Shown here piece by piece: positions 26,196-35,033 of a stretch of 64,000 bases of DNA (within the stretch, counting starts at the first letter, position 1; each line of letters starts with the position of its first letter). The DNA lies in the NCBI GenBank assembly GCA_964550895.1, contig CAZKAP010000006.1, forward strand, positions 1-64,000, written 5' to 3'. The translations under genes were made by a program, and so were the position numbers. Under the pieces are notes generated by a model. That model saw only the letters and a list, made by a program, of their open reading frames with translations, ran no database searches and was not told the origin of the DNA. The DNA is from CAZKAP01 sp964550895. GTDB taxonomy: Bacteria; Bacteroidota; Bacteroidia; Flavobacteriales; Flavobacteriaceae.

Positions 26196-26414
26196 TCAGC
26201 GGTCTCCAAGTAACGCACGGGTAAGCATTCGAATCCCCGTGAATCCTGAGTAAATCGCTGCCGCGCCGCATATGATTCCCAGCCCCAAAACCCAGTAATA
26301 CAGAGAGTGCCCCTCATTCTTAAAAGCAGAGGCAATGATAAGAGGTGCACTGAGCATGAGAAACAGTGTGAGCAGAAGCCGTCGAACCGCTCTCCTGAGC
26401 TTTTCTTTATCCAT
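26196..26414 (-). CDS. Small two-TM membrane protein (DUF6095-like)
   Basis: A 72-residue protein with a basic N-terminus (MDKEKLRRAVRR) and two hydrophobic segments (about 12-30 and 40-62). It resembles the flavobacterial DUF6095 family by length and layout. No function is known. The ATG at 26414 is preferred to a longer frame. It converges with DUF4294. Confidence 0.72.
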   Translation of the reverse strand: MDKEKLRRAVRRLLLTLFLMLSAPLIIASAFKNEGHSLYYWVLGLGIICGAAAIYSGFTGIRMLTRALLGDR

Positions 26415-26618
26415 GTGCTGAAGGTAAGACAACCCGTTTACAACTCAAAGCCTGCACAAAAATCAGCCAAGTTTAAGGGAGATGCCGCATTCCGGAAAAA
26501 GAGTTCAAGACTCGTCTTTAGCCGCAGGATCACCACCGGGAGGGGACGTCACGCTTACGAATCACAAAAAAAGTAACAGGCCTGTTGAAGGAAAGGAATG
26601 GTCGTGGGCGTAATGCTA
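26415..26618. other. 204-base intergenic stretch
   Basis: This gap between two minus-strand genes was checked for a tRNA because of a GAGTTCAAGACTC segment at about 26511, but no acceptor stem pairs with it. It holds the likely terminator of rplS and no obvious promoter box. Confidence 0.4.
26566..26586 (-). terminator. Possible terminator after rplS
   Basis: A 12-base perfect palindrome (26575-26586) is followed on the minus strand by a run of seven T (26572-26566). The stem can only be 4 bp with a GGCC loop, so it is weak as a hairpin. Confidence 0.35.
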
Positions 26619-26969
26619 TTATTTGCGAACCTCCTTGATACGGGCTTTTTTACCGGTGAGGCCCCGGAAGTAGAAGATTCGGGATCGACGCACCTTTCCG
26701 CGCTTGTTCACTTCGATCTTCTGAAGCGCAGGCATATTTACCGGAAAGATCCGCTCCACACCAACGGTACCGGACATTTTACGGATGGTGAACGTCTCCG
26801 TAGAGCCCGAACCTCGCTTCTGGATGACCACACCCTTGAAGAACTGGGTACGGGTCTTTTCTCCTTCCTTGATCTCGTAGTATACCGTGATTGTATCGCC
26901 AGCATTGAACTCCGGAAAGTCCTTTTTTTCTACCAGTTCGTTTTCTACAAAATTGATCAGGGGATCCAT
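26619..26969 (-). CDS. rplS: 50S ribosomal protein L19
   Basis: L19 (116 aa) sits at the 30S-50S interface near bridge B8. FNAGDTITVYYEIKEGEKTRTQFFKGVVI, in the usual layout, and the end RRSRIFYFRGLTGKKARIKE are standard. It follows trmD by about 100 bases on the same strand, the classic rplS-trmD pairing with trmD upstream here. Confidence 0.97.
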   Translation of the reverse strand: MDPLINFVENELVEKKDFPEFNAGDTITVYYEIKEGEKTRTQFFKGVVIQKRGSGSTETFTIRKMSGTVGVERIFPVNMPALQKIEVNKRGKVRRSRIFYFRGLTGKKARIKEVRK

Positions 26970-27068
26970 GACGTCTTGGGTTAAGGCAATTATAATTCAG
27001 TGCGCCCGAAAGCGATCGCAAAATTAAAACTTTCCGTCCGAAAAACACAAAAATTGTTCGGGAAAGAT

Positions 27069-27743
27069 TTACTCCAGTAAATCCGGCCGCAACCGGCGTG
27101 TCAGCTCCAGGGATTGTGCTTCCCTCCACTCCTCTATAGCCGGGGTATTCCCGCTAAGGAGAATTTCGGGCACAGGCCAATCTCCGAATACTGCAGGACG
27201 CGTATATACGGGAGGAGCGAGCAGTGAATCCTGAAAGCTGTCGGTCAGTGCAGAGCACTCATCGCCCAGAACACCCGGCAACAGCCTGACTATACTGTCC
27301 GTGATCAGGGCAGCGGCCAGTTCTCCTCCTGATATCACAAAGTCCCCCAGGGAGTATTCCCGGGTAATCAGATGATCCCTTACCCTCTGATCGACGCCTT
27401 TGTAGTGGCCGCAGAGGATCATGAGATTTTTTCCCAAAGAAAGCCTGTTGGCATCTTTCTGCTTATAAGGCAGGCCATCCGGAGCGGTGTAGATGATTTC
27501 GTCGTACTTCCGTTCGGATTTCAACTGCTCTATGCAACGGTAAACGGGTTCGATCATCAGAACCATGCCGGCACCACCTCCAAAAGGGTAGTCGTCGATC
27601 TGGCGGTAATTCCCCTGAGCGTAATCCCTGAGATTGTGCAGGTGTATGCTGACCAGGCCCTTGTCCATCCCTCTGCGTACGATGGATGCACCAAATGGAC
27701 CATCCAGCAACTCCGGTACTGCCGAAATAATATCTATCCTCAC
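27069..27743 (-). CDS. trmD: tRNA (guanine-37 N1) methyltransferase
   Basis: TrmD (224 aa) makes m1G37 to prevent +1 frameshifting. The trefoil-knot SAM site is seen as YSLGDFVISGGELAA, with GVDQRVRDH before it and LLPGVLGD after it. The start is the GTG at 27743 (reading MRIDIISAVPEL), which overlaps the GNAT stop as GTGA, so translation is coupled. A longer TTG start adds six unconserved residues. Confidence 0.95.
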   Translation of the reverse strand: MRIDIISAVPELLDGPFGASIVRRGMDKGLVSIHLHNLRDYAQGNYRQIDDYPFGGGAGMVLMIEPVYRCIEQLKSERKYDEIIYTAPDGLPYKQKDANRLSLGKNLMILCGHYKGVDQRVRDHLITREYSLGDFVISGGELAAALITDSIVRLLPGVLGDECSALTDSFQDSLLAPPVYTRPAVFGDWPVPEILLSGNTPAIEEWREAQSLELTRRLRPDLLE

Positions 27744-28189
27744 GATTCGGTATTTGACCAAAAGTAGTGAACCGTTCCGGTTTGCTCCGTCCAGCCCATC
27801 TTTTCGTAGAGCACGCGGGCAGGATTGTCGCCGGCCGTCTCTATAAGCAAGCCTTTGCTGCCCTCAAACATGCAGTGTGTCTGTACCTCCTTCAACAAGG
27901 TGGTGGCCACGCCTTTTCTCCTGTGAGGCCCCTCAACATACAGGTCGTTCAGGATGTGCAGGGGTTCCGCACTTACCGAAGAGAAACTGGGGTACAACTG
28001 TACAAACCCGACGGGCTTACCGTAAGCCGTGGCGACAAAAATGACAGAATCATCATTTTTCAGGCGATCCCGTATAAATCTTCTCGATTTTTTGTGGTCG
28101 GACGGTTGGCCGTAAAATACCCTGTACTGGTCAAAAAGCCTACTGAGATCTTTCAGGTGGTCCAGAGTAGCCCTGTGAATACCTATCAT
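27740..28189 (-). CDS. GNAT family N-acetyltransferase
   Basis: A 149-residue acetyl-CoA-dependent transferase. The acetyl-CoA loop (motif A) reads LYVEGPHRRKGVATTLL, and motif B is NPARVLYEKMGW. The substrate is unknown. It lies 8 bases after the coiled-coil membrane gene and overlaps trmD by 4 bases, so it belongs to the run hypothetical-GNAT-trmD-rplS. Confidence 0.87.
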   Translation of the reverse strand: MIGIHRATLDHLKDLSRLFDQYRVFYGQPSDHKKSRRFIRDRLKNDDSVIFVATAYGKPVGFVQLYPSFSSVSAEPLHILNDLYVEGPHRRKGVATTLLKEVQTHCMFEGSKGLLIETAGDNPARVLYEKMGWTEQTGTVHYFWSNTES

Positions 28190-28197
28190 TCCATTCC

Positions 28198-28803
28198 CTA
28201 GGTGGTTTGGCGCTTCTTGTTTCGTTCATCGAGAAGCTCCCTGCTCAATTTCTGTTCCCGTTCCAGTGCCCAGCGTCGGTGCTGTTCAAATTCATGCTCC
28301 ATTTCGGATATGGCCGATCGGGCCTGCTGGGTCACGTAATTGCTGTGCCTGAATTTATAAATAAAGAAAACAAGTCCGCCTAACAAGCAAAAAATTATGC
28401 TTCCGTTCAGTGCCCGATATCCGGTTTTGCTCATGGAAATGCCCAGGAATTGAATCTGTTCCTTGGTTGCTTCGAGTTCAGCCAGTTCCTCCTTCATGGT
28501 GTTGTAGCGGGCTTCGGCATTTTTCAGGGCATCCTCCTTTTCCTCGAGTCGGGATAGCAGGCTCGCTTTCTCGCTTTTCAGGGTACCGAGGCTGTCGAAA
28601 ACCTCGTCCCGAAAACCGATAAGCCGATCCAGACGAATGTCCTCATGACGCATACCGTCATCCTTGTTCCTGTAATCCCAGGACTTGTCCAGCATGGTCT
28701 GAAACTTAGCTTCCAGGGTGGACGGATTCGACTCGGAATCCTGGGCCTGAGCCGCTTGCAGGCCTAGAATTAAAGTGCATACGGAAATATATATAGATTT
28801 CAT
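28198..28803 (-). CDS. Exported coiled-coil protein with one TM
   Basis: A 201-residue protein of unknown function. The signal peptide (MKSIYISVCTLILGLQAAQAQ) is followed by a helical coiled-coil stretch (residues ~50-120), a TM segment (about 132-152, LNGSIIFCLLGGLVFFIYKF) and a short basic cytosolic coil. It begins at the ATG at 28803. This topology puts the coil in the periplasm. It is the first gene of the trmD-rplS run. Confidence 0.75.
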   Translation of the reverse strand: MKSIYISVCTLILGLQAAQAQDSESNPSTLEAKFQTMLDKSWDYRNKDDGMRHEDIRLDRLIGFRDEVFDSLGTLKSEKASLLSRLEEKEDALKNAEARYNTMKEELAELEATKEQIQFLGISMSKTGYRALNGSIIFCLLGGLVFFIYKFRHSNYVTQQARSAISEMEHEFEQHRRWALEREQKLSRELLDERNKKRQTT

Positions 28804-28880
28804 AATTTTCTCGATTACTGAAACGAAATTAGGCATTATTTGCATAAACGGAGATTTGAAGCATCAATTACTGCACGACA

Positions 28881-28909
28881 TAGAAAAGCCTCCGCTTGCT
28901 AACGGAGGC
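28881..28909 (-). terminator. Terminator after degP
   Basis: GCCTCCG (28888-28894) pairs with CGGAGGC (28903-28909) around an 8-base loop. Read on the minus strand the stem is followed by TTTTCTA. It lies about 85 bases after the protease stop codon. Confidence 0.65.
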
Positions 28910-28993
28910 CCCAAACCGTAAGTTATAAACTGTAACGAAGAAAAGGTGGTAATATTCTTAATCTGCCCCCTTTTTTGAGCGGCTGTCGGCACC

Positions 28994-30379
28994 CTAAAAA
29001 ATCACCCGTTCCTTAACCCCGTCCTTATTGATCAGGGTCATACGGATACGGTCGTAGTTCCTGGGGCCGCTAAGGAGTTTTTCGGCATCCCCGATATCCT
29101 CTACTTTTTCCCCATTGATCTCCACTATGACTTTGCCGTTCAGGTCGTAGTCCCTGAAATTCAAGGCTGAGGCCACGATTTTAGCGCCTTTGCGGGTACC
29201 GTATGTACGTGCGTCCGTATCGCTCAGGTTTCGAACCCTAAGACCCATACCGGGAATATCGAGCATTTGAGATTTCATGAGGCGGACCGGTAGTTCCAGC
29301 GTCTTTCCATTCCGGTTTACTTTGAGCACGACCTCATCACCCGGTCTCTTGGAGGAGAGGTATCCCCGTAAATCCGTGAAGGTGCGCACGCGGACCCTAT
29401 CGATTCCCTTGATGATATCGCCTTCCTTTACTCCGGCCTTTTCGGCACCAAGGCCTTCCTCCACGCCCGAGATATACACCCCATCGATTTCGTCCAGTCC
29501 GGCCTCCACTGCGGCGCGGGTATTCGGCGGCAGGTAGTTGATACCGATAATACCCTTCTGTACCTCACCGAATTCCATGATGTCCTCGACCACTTTCTTG
29601 GCAATATTACTCGGCACTGCGAAGGAATACCCGACATAGGAGCCGGTCTGTGAGGTGATCGCGGTATTGATTCCGATCAGGTCTCCGTTGGTATTGACCA
29701 GGGCTCCTCCACTGTTACCCGGATTCACGGCTGCATCCGTCTGTATAAAGGCCTGATTCCTGGAATCGGATAGGGAGCGGGACTTCGCGCTGATGATACC
29801 GGCGGTTACGGTGGAGGTCAGGTTAAACGGGTTGCCCACCGCCAGGACCCATTCTCCGATCCGGGTATTGTCGGAATTCCCGAAAGCGAGGTAGGGCAGG
29901 TCCTCTTCCTCTATCTTGAGCAGTGCGATATCCGACTTGGGATCGGTGCCCACGATACGGGCTTCGTAACTCTTATTATTGTTCAGGGTGACCTCCAACT
30001 GCAGCGAATTGTCAATCACGTGGTTGTTGGTAACTATGTAGCCATCGGGCGATATAATGACTCCGGAGCCCGTCCCCAGTTGGGGCCGGGGCGTTCCCTC
30101 AAAACCGTAGAAGAAATCGAGCAGGCTGTTGCCATTTCGTTTCTGAGCGGTTACATTTTTAACGTGAACCACTGCGTTTACCGTTTTCTCCGCGGCATAG
30201 GTGAAGTCGGAGGGGACGGCAGAAGCCGATCGTCCAGCAGCGGCTGTAACCAGGGGGGCATCCGTTGGCGGTTCAATCCACTTGTAGGTTACCTCATCAT
30301 TGAAAAGCTTATAAATCCCAAGGGAGACGGCTCCTCCCAGCAGGGCAATCACAAACAGCGAAAGGGATTTTTTCATCAT
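28994..30379 (-). CDS. DegP/DegQ-like periplasmic serine protease
   Basis: A 461-residue HtrA protease-chaperone, exported by an uncleaved or cleaved N-terminal TM (about 3-20). The trypsin-like domain has His in VTNNHVID (~121), Asp in DPKSDIALLKI (~151) and Ser in NPGNSGGALV (~222). A first PDZ domain (about 275-370) and a shorter, diverged second one (about 375-460) follow. It degrades misfolded envelope proteins. It is monocistronic, with its own promoter box and terminator. Confidence 0.94.
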   Translation of the reverse strand: MMKKSLSLFVIALLGGAVSLGIYKLFNDEVTYKWIEPPTDAPLVTAAAGRSASAVPSDFTYAAEKTVNAVVHVKNVTAQKRNGNSLLDFFYGFEGTPRPQLGTGSGVIISPDGYIVTNNHVIDNSLQLEVTLNNNKSYEARIVGTDPKSDIALLKIEEEDLPYLAFGNSDNTRIGEWVLAVGNPFNLTSTVTAGIISAKSRSLSDSRNQAFIQTDAAVNPGNSGGALVNTNGDLIGINTAITSQTGSYVGYSFAVPSNIAKKVVEDIMEFGEVQKGIIGINYLPPNTRAAVEAGLDEIDGVYISGVEEGLGAEKAGVKEGDIIKGIDRVRVRTFTDLRGYLSSKRPGDEVVLKVNRNGKTLELPVRLMKSQMLDIPGMGLRVRNLSDTDARTYGTRKGAKIVASALNFRDYDLNGKVIVEINGEKVEDIGDAEKLLSGPRNYDRIRMTLINKDGVKERVIF

Positions 30380-30401
30380 TCTTTGGCTTTATGTTTCACG
30401 T

Positions 30402-30409
30402 CAAATTTA
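30402..30409 (-). promoter_or_regulatory. -7 promoter box for the DegP-like gene
   Basis: TAAATTTG on the minus strand matches TAnnTTTG and lies 23 bases upstream of the start codon. No clear -33 element or heat-shock-type site is visible. Confidence 0.5.
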
Positions 30410-30619
30410 TCGGGACAGATTTTAACATATTACAGTTTTTAACGCCTCTTTAACTGCTAAAAAATACTTAACAGATCTTCGTTTCCGAAGGCGGGACTCT
30501 TCGGGCTACTCCTCTGCATTCCCGATCCCGGTTGTAACAGCCCACTCATATTTAGCCTCATGCACTAGCTCGATATCCGCCAGGTCCGCAATGCTATGGA
30601 ATCTCCGAATCCCCGATTG

Positions 30620-30627
30620 TATATTTG
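30620..30627 (+). promoter_or_regulatory. -7 promoter box abutting the dapF start
   Basis: TATATTTG matches TAnnTTTG and ends only 4 bases before the dapF ATG (30632). A transcript begun from it would be leaderless or nearly so. Confidence 0.55.
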
Positions 30628-30631
30628 CTTA

Positions 30632-31420
30632 ATGCAGAATTCAAATTCCTTGCCATTCTTTAAGTACCAGGGCACCGGCAACGATTTTGTCATGATCGAT
30701 AATCGGCAAGGCAGTTTCGAACTCGGTACGGAACGCATACGCGAGATTTGCGCCCGAAGGACCGGGGTAGGGGCCGACGGTTTGATCCTCTTGCAGCACT
30801 CGGACACACTGGACTTTCGCATGGTTTATTTCAATGCGGACGGACGCGAGAGCACCATGTGCGGGAATGGGGGCCGGTGTATTGTATCCTTTGCCCGCCG
30901 GCTGGGGCTGATTGAGAAGGAGGCCCGGTTCGAGGCTGTGGACGGGTACCATCGCGCGCTACTAGACGGGGATGTGGTGACCCTGTATATGTCGGATGTA
31001 AACCGGGTGGAAGAGCGATACGTCGGTTACTTTGTCGATACGGGTTCGCCCCATTACGTGCAGGTGATGAATCAGTTGAAGGGCTGGAATGTCGATGCTC
31101 AAGGGCGTCGTATTCGATATGAGGAATTCGGAGAGGAGGGTGCCAATGTGAATTTCGTTCAGGTCATCGAACCGGACGGGATCCGGGTACGTACCTATGA
31201 ACGTGGGGTAGAAGCCGAGACCCTTTCGTGCGGCACGGGGGTCACGGCGGCCAGTCTCGCGATGCACGCCAAAGGCTACGTCCGGTCCGAACGGATCCGG
31301 GTGGAAACCCCCGGCGGATCACTTGTGGTGGGATTCCGTCCCCTTCCCGAGGGAGGATACGACCAGGTTTTCCTGCAAGGACCGGCTACCTTTGTGTATA
31401 GTGGAATGTTGCCATGGTAG
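30632..31420 (+). CDS. dapF: Diaminopimelate epimerase
   Basis: DapF (262 aa) turns LL- into meso-diaminopimelate for lysine and peptidoglycan. Both catalytic cysteines are present, in TMCGNGGRC (~Cys77) and LSCGTGVTAA (~Cys200), as is the opening FFKYQGTGNDFVMIDN. It starts a run dapF-GNAT-mltG, overlapping the next gene by 7 bases. dapA of the same pathway lies at 46.9 kb. Confidence 0.96.
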   Translation: MQNSNSLPFFKYQGTGNDFVMIDNRQGSFELGTERIREICARRTGVGADGLILLQHSDTLDFRMVYFNADGRESTMCGNGGRCIVSFARRLGLIEKEARFEAVDGYHRALLDGDVVTLYMSDVNRVEERYVGYFVDTGSPHYVQVMNQLKGWNVDAQGRRIRYEEFGEEGANVNFVQVIEPDGIRVRTYERGVEAETLSCGTGVTAASLAMHAKGYVRSERIRVETPGGSLVVGFRPLPEGGYDQVFLQGPATFVYSGMLPW

Positions 31421-31950
31421 AACTCAAGGGGACACATATCGGTCTTAGGGCCCTCGAGCCTGAGGATCTCGGGTTTTTGTATACCCTGGAGAATACGGCC
31501 GAGATCTGGGAAGTCAGTGAGACACTCGAGCCCTTCTCCCGCAGTGTACTGCAGGACTACCTAAAAAATGCTTCGGAGGGTATTCGTGGATCCGGTCAAC
31601 TCCGACTCCTCATTTACTCAACGACCGATAACCGATCGCTCGGATTCCTGGATTTTTATGATTTCGACAGCCTGAATCAACGGGTTGGCCTGGGTATTGC
31701 CATACTTCGAAGGGAGGATCGGGGCAAGGGGTATGGGAATGAGAGCCTGAAAATTGGCCTGGATTATGCCTTTAACGTCTTGCAAGTCCATCAGGTTTTT
31801 GCTAATATTCCTGCCGATAATGAGCCCAGCATCCACCTTTTCGAATCCGTGGGATTCAACTGTCAGGGCCGGAGGAAGGATTGGATACGAACCGCGGGCA
31901 GCTTTAAAGACCAACTGATATATCAGAAATTTTTGAATGAAAAACCTTAA
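31414..31950 (+). CDS. GNAT acetyltransferase (RimJ/RimL-like)
   Basis: A 178-residue acetyltransferase of the RimJ/L type: IGLRALEPEDLGFLYTLE opening, acetyl-CoA loop REDRGKGYGNESL and terminal NEPSIHLFESVGF. It overlaps dapF by 7 bases and mltG by 14, so it is firmly in the same transcript. A substrate in the cell-wall pathway is suggested only by position. Confidence 0.87.
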   Translation: MVELKGTHIGLRALEPEDLGFLYTLENTAEIWEVSETLEPFSRSVLQDYLKNASEGIRGSGQLRLLIYSTTDNRSLGFLDFYDFDSLNQRVGLGIAILRREDRGKGYGNESLKIGLDYAFNVLQVHQVFANIPADNEPSIHLFESVGFNCQGRRKDWIRTAGSFKDQLIYQKFLNEKP

Positions 31951-32983
31951 ACGAATTGTCGTAGTCGTCGCCATACTGGGCCTCCTGGTATGTGCCTATT
32001 TGTCATATGGGGTCTATCAGATCGTTCTGGCCCCGAATGTGAAGGAAAGCCTGGAGGAGGACTATGTATATATACCCACGGGAACGGAATTTCCGGAGCT
32101 GTTAAACCTGCTCGAACCCGTGCTCAAGGACACCGGCACGTTTTCCATGCTGGCGGTGCGCAAACAGTACGATACCCGTGTCAAGCCCGGCCGCTACGCG
32201 TTAAAGCCGGGCATGAGCAACAATGATATCATAAACGTACTGCGTAGCCAGAATCTGCCATTGCGGCTCGCCTTCAACAATCAGGAAACCCTGGCCAATT
32301 TCGCGGGGCGCATTGGAAGCGAGATCGAAGCGGACAGCACAGACCTACTTATGGCTTTTACCGATCCCGTCTTCCTGAACGAACTCGGTATGAATCCTCG
32401 CAATGTCCTGTCCATCGTTATTCCCAACACCTATGAGGTATATTGGAATACCGATGCCCGGAGTTTCAGGGACCGCATGCTCAGAGAATACAAACGATTC
32501 TGGACCGATAATCGGGTCCGGCTGGCTAAAGACAGGGAGCTTACTCCCCCAGAGGCCTACGTACTGGCATCCATCGTGCAAAAAGAGACTTCCCGACCGG
32601 ACGAACGCCCCAGGGTTGCAGGCGTATACCTGAATCGATTGCGAATGGGAATGCGGCTGCAGGCCGATCCTACAGTCATTTTTGCCATAAAGGAGTCTAC
32701 AGGGGATTACGATACGATTATCCGACGGGTCCTGAATAGGGATCTGGAGCTCGACTCCCCCTATAACACCTATAAGTATACCGGCCTGCCACCGGGGCCT
32801 ATCGCCATGCCGGACATATCTTCCATTGAGGCCGTTCTCCGGCCTGAGGAACATCAGTTCCTGTATTTCGTCGCCGATCCCGAACGACCAGGCTATCATC
32901 TTTTCGGACGTAACTTGTCCGAACATAACCGCAATAAGAGTAAGTATATTCAGTGGTTGGATGTCCAGAATATACGCCGTTAA
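31937..32983 (+). CDS. mltG: Endolytic transglycosylase MltG
   Basis: MltG (348 aa) cuts nascent glycan strands at the inner membrane and sets their length. One TM (about 5-27), a LysM-like region and a YceG domain are seen. The catalytic Glu lies in ASIVQKET, followed by VAGVYLNRLRMGMRLQADP and the end FLYFVADPERPGYHLFG. It overlaps the GNAT gene by 14 bases. Confidence 0.95.
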   Translation: MKNLKRIVVVVAILGLLVCAYLSYGVYQIVLAPNVKESLEEDYVYIPTGTEFPELLNLLEPVLKDTGTFSMLAVRKQYDTRVKPGRYALKPGMSNNDIINVLRSQNLPLRLAFNNQETLANFAGRIGSEIEADSTDLLMAFTDPVFLNELGMNPRNVLSIVIPNTYEVYWNTDARSFRDRMLREYKRFWTDNRVRLAKDRELTPPEAYVLASIVQKETSRPDERPRVAGVYLNRLRMGMRLQADPTVIFAIKESTGDYDTIIRRVLNRDLELDSPYNTYKYTGLPPGPIAMPDISSIEAVLRPEEHQFLYFVADPERPGYHLFGRNLSEHNRNKSKYIQWLDVQNIRR

Positions 32984-33016
32984 ACGGGTAATGGGCCTGA
33001 TATTCAGAGATTACTC

Positions 33017-33024
33017 TAATTTTG
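33017..33024 (+). promoter_or_regulatory. -7 promoter box for the lysozyme-like gene
   Basis: TAATTTTG matches TAnnTTTG, 26 bases before the ATG at 33051. It gives the lysozyme-like gene a promoter separate from the dapF-mltG run. Confidence 0.5.
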
Positions 33025-33050
33025 TTCTACGATTTGTCAAGGTAGAAAAA

Positions 33051-33767
33051 ATGAAGAATCGAATGAATACCAACAGGCAGGAATGGATACTTAGGTCGGT
33101 AGCCTTATCCACCGTTCTGATCCTATTGGTTCTGATGGTCCGGTTCGGCCAGGAAAAACCCGGGGTTCCCGAGTCACTGCTGGTGACCCAGTTGCTGGAC
33201 GAGTACCACACCCCGAAATGGGACTGCCTGCCTTCCTGGGGCTGGGATTTTCACAGCTACACTCATGACAACCGCGGGTTCATCGCCTTTAAGGAATCTT
33301 TGGGTTTCAAGGAGTCCGGAGGCCGTTACGGTGCGGTGAATACCCTGGGGTATATTGGAAAGTATCAGTTCGGCGAGGAAGCCCTCAAGGACTGCGGGGT
33401 ATTCGATTACGATGCATTCCTGTCCGACGCCCGGCTGCAGGAGGAGGTATTCGCATATTACACCTTTCGCAATCGCAGTCGTCTGAGTCGCTACATCGAG
33501 GCATTCGAAAACCGGACCGTTAACGGTACGCTGATTACGGAATCGGGCCTACTGGCAGCCGCCCACCTTGCGGGTGTCGGCAGCGTCAAGAAATTCCTGA
33601 AGACCGACGGGGAATTTAATTCGGAAGACGTCTATGGGAGCAGTATTACTTATTATTTGGAGCGGTTTTCCGGTTATGAAATAGGGGAGTACGTACTACC
33701 CGATACCCTGAACCCCCTGGACCGGGTACACAGCAACGCGACGGAGATACTTGCGATGAAGCCATAA
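33051..33767 (+). CDS. Membrane-anchored lysozyme/transglycosylase-like protein
   Basis: A 238-residue protein with one N-terminal TM (about 12-30) and a periplasmic domain. The segment FKESGGRYGAVNTLGYIGKYQFG resembles the E-S-G-G and G-x-x-Q-F parts of lysozyme-like glycosidases, in which the Glu would be catalytic; here that is probable, not proven. Its place right after mltG supports a peptidoglycan role. The ATG at 33051 follows a promoter box; in-frame codons further upstream lie inside mltG. Confidence 0.72.
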   Translation: MKNRMNTNRQEWILRSVALSTVLILLVLMVRFGQEKPGVPESLLVTQLLDEYHTPKWDCLPSWGWDFHSYTHDNRGFIAFKESLGFKESGGRYGAVNTLGYIGKYQFGEEALKDCGVFDYDAFLSDARLQEEVFAYYTFRNRSRLSRYIEAFENRTVNGTLITESGLLAAAHLAGVGSVKKFLKTDGEFNSEDVYGSSITYYLERFSGYEIGEYVLPDTLNPLDRVHSNATEILAMKP

Positions 33768-33802
33768 TACATGCCCGTTCCTTCTGAATTGGTCGCCTGC
33801 AC

Positions 33803-34564
33803 TCAGAACTCCACGGCCTCGGCCTGAATGATAAAAATGGTAGGTTTCTTGTGCAGTTCCAGCGGATAGAGTTGCCACTCTTTGATAGTTCGGGTCACGA
33901 GGTACTCACTTTCCAGGGTGACATCGGAAGCGATACATAGAGAGGTTGAGGAATGCAGGGTCTTGCGCAGCTCGAGAAATAGTTTGTCATTGCGATATGG
34001 AGTTTCCATAAATATCTGTGCATAGCCGGAACCACGGGATTCCTTCTCGAGCGTCCTGATGGCCTTTCTTCGCTCCTCGTTGCCGATGGGCAGATACCCG
34101 TGAAAACTGAATTGTTGTCCGTTAAGACCGCTCCCCATAAGGGCGAGCAGTATACTGGACGGGCCAACTAAAGGAACAACCCGAATACCTTCACCATGAG
34201 CGAGCCGGACCACTTCCGATCCCGGATCTGCTATTCCCGGGCAGCCTGCTTCGGAAAGTATCCCGACATGCCTACCTTCCCGGCAGGCCTGCAGAAAATC
34301 AGGAATCTCATCGGGTTGGGTGAATTTGTTCAGCTGATGGAGGATCAGGCTGTTTTGTGATTTCCCAGAGCTGATCTTCTTGATAAAATGTCGGGCCGAT
34401 TTTTCATTTTCGACTATGTATTCGTCGGTTTGCTCCACCACCCGTTTTATGGATATGGGCAGGACTTCCAACGGAGCGATCTCTCCGAGGGTCACTGGAA
34501 TCAGGTACAGGATGCCGCTGGGGGCTTGAGAGGCATCTTGGCCGTTAGAGTCTTCCTGTTCCAT
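33803..34564 (-). CDS. SAM-dependent methyltransferase (tetrapyrrole-methylase fold, RsmI-like)
   Basis: A 253-residue enzyme of the class III SAM methylase fold. LYLIPVTLGE opens it, the SAM site shows as SEAGCPGIADPGSEVV, and VPLVGPSSILLALMGSG follows. RsmI, which methylates the ribose of C1402 in 16S rRNA, is the nearest known relative, but this shorter Bacteroidota form has an unproven target. It overlaps the phosphatase gene upstream by 20 bases. Confidence 0.85.
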   Translation of the reverse strand: MEQEDSNGQDASQAPSGILYLIPVTLGEIAPLEVLPISIKRVVEQTDEYIVENEKSARHFIKKISSGKSQNSLILHQLNKFTQPDEIPDFLQACREGRHVGILSEAGCPGIADPGSEVVRLAHGEGIRVVPLVGPSSILLALMGSGLNGQQFSFHGYLPIGNEERRKAIRTLEKESRGSGYAQIFMETPYRNDKLFLELRKTLHSSTSLCIASDVTLESEYLVTRTIKEWQLYPLELHKKPTIFIIQAEAVEF

Positions 34565-35021
34565 GTCGTTGTTTTAGTTCTCGGGCCAGGTTATTAGCGG
34601 CCTGATAAAGCAGTTCGTAAACGTACTCGAAATCCCGGTTACGGCCATGATAAGGATCGGGCACTTCGTCCACGGGGCCTTCTCCATAGGCTTGCAGGAA
34701 TAGAACCACTTTGGAACGGTCGGCTTCGGTAGGGGCCAGCCGCCTGCAGTTTTCCTGATTTTCCCGGTCCATGGCGAGGATCAGGTCGAATTCCTCAAAA
34801 TCGTCAGACGTGATTGGCCGGGACCGCTGGCTTCCGATCTGTATGCCGTGGCGCAAGGCAATCTCCGTAGATCGCGGATCCGGGGCCGAATTCCTGTGGT
34901 AGGAGGAAGTTCCAGCAGATTCTACTCGAACAGGTAGTTCCCTGGTCAGATCCTCGATTATACCCTGAGCCAGGGGAGAGCGACAGATGTTTCCCAGGCA
35001 AACCGCTAAAACGGAATACAT
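34545..35021 (-). CDS. Low-molecular-weight protein tyrosine phosphatase
   Basis: A 158-residue phosphatase with the P-loop CLGNICRS (Cys8 nucleophile, Arg14) and the general-acid Asp in VPDPYHG near 114. It may act on phosphotyrosine or phosphoarginine. It lies 12 bases after dnaA and overlaps the methylase gene by 20 bases, so dnaA-PTP-methylase is a likely operon. Confidence 0.93.
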   Translation of the reverse strand: MYSVLAVCLGNICRSPLAQGIIEDLTRELPVRVESAGTSSYHRNSAPDPRSTEIALRHGIQIGSQRSRPITSDDFEEFDLILAMDRENQENCRRLAPTEADRSKVVLFLQAYGEGPVDEVPDPYHGRNRDFEYVYELLYQAANNLARELKQRHGTGRL

Positions 35022-35033
35022 AGGTAATCGATT

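Noticed and set aside
26461..26620. tRNA-like segment with a GAGTTCAAGACTC arm
   Set aside because: No 7-bp acceptor stem, anticodon arm or CCA region can be built around it on either strand.
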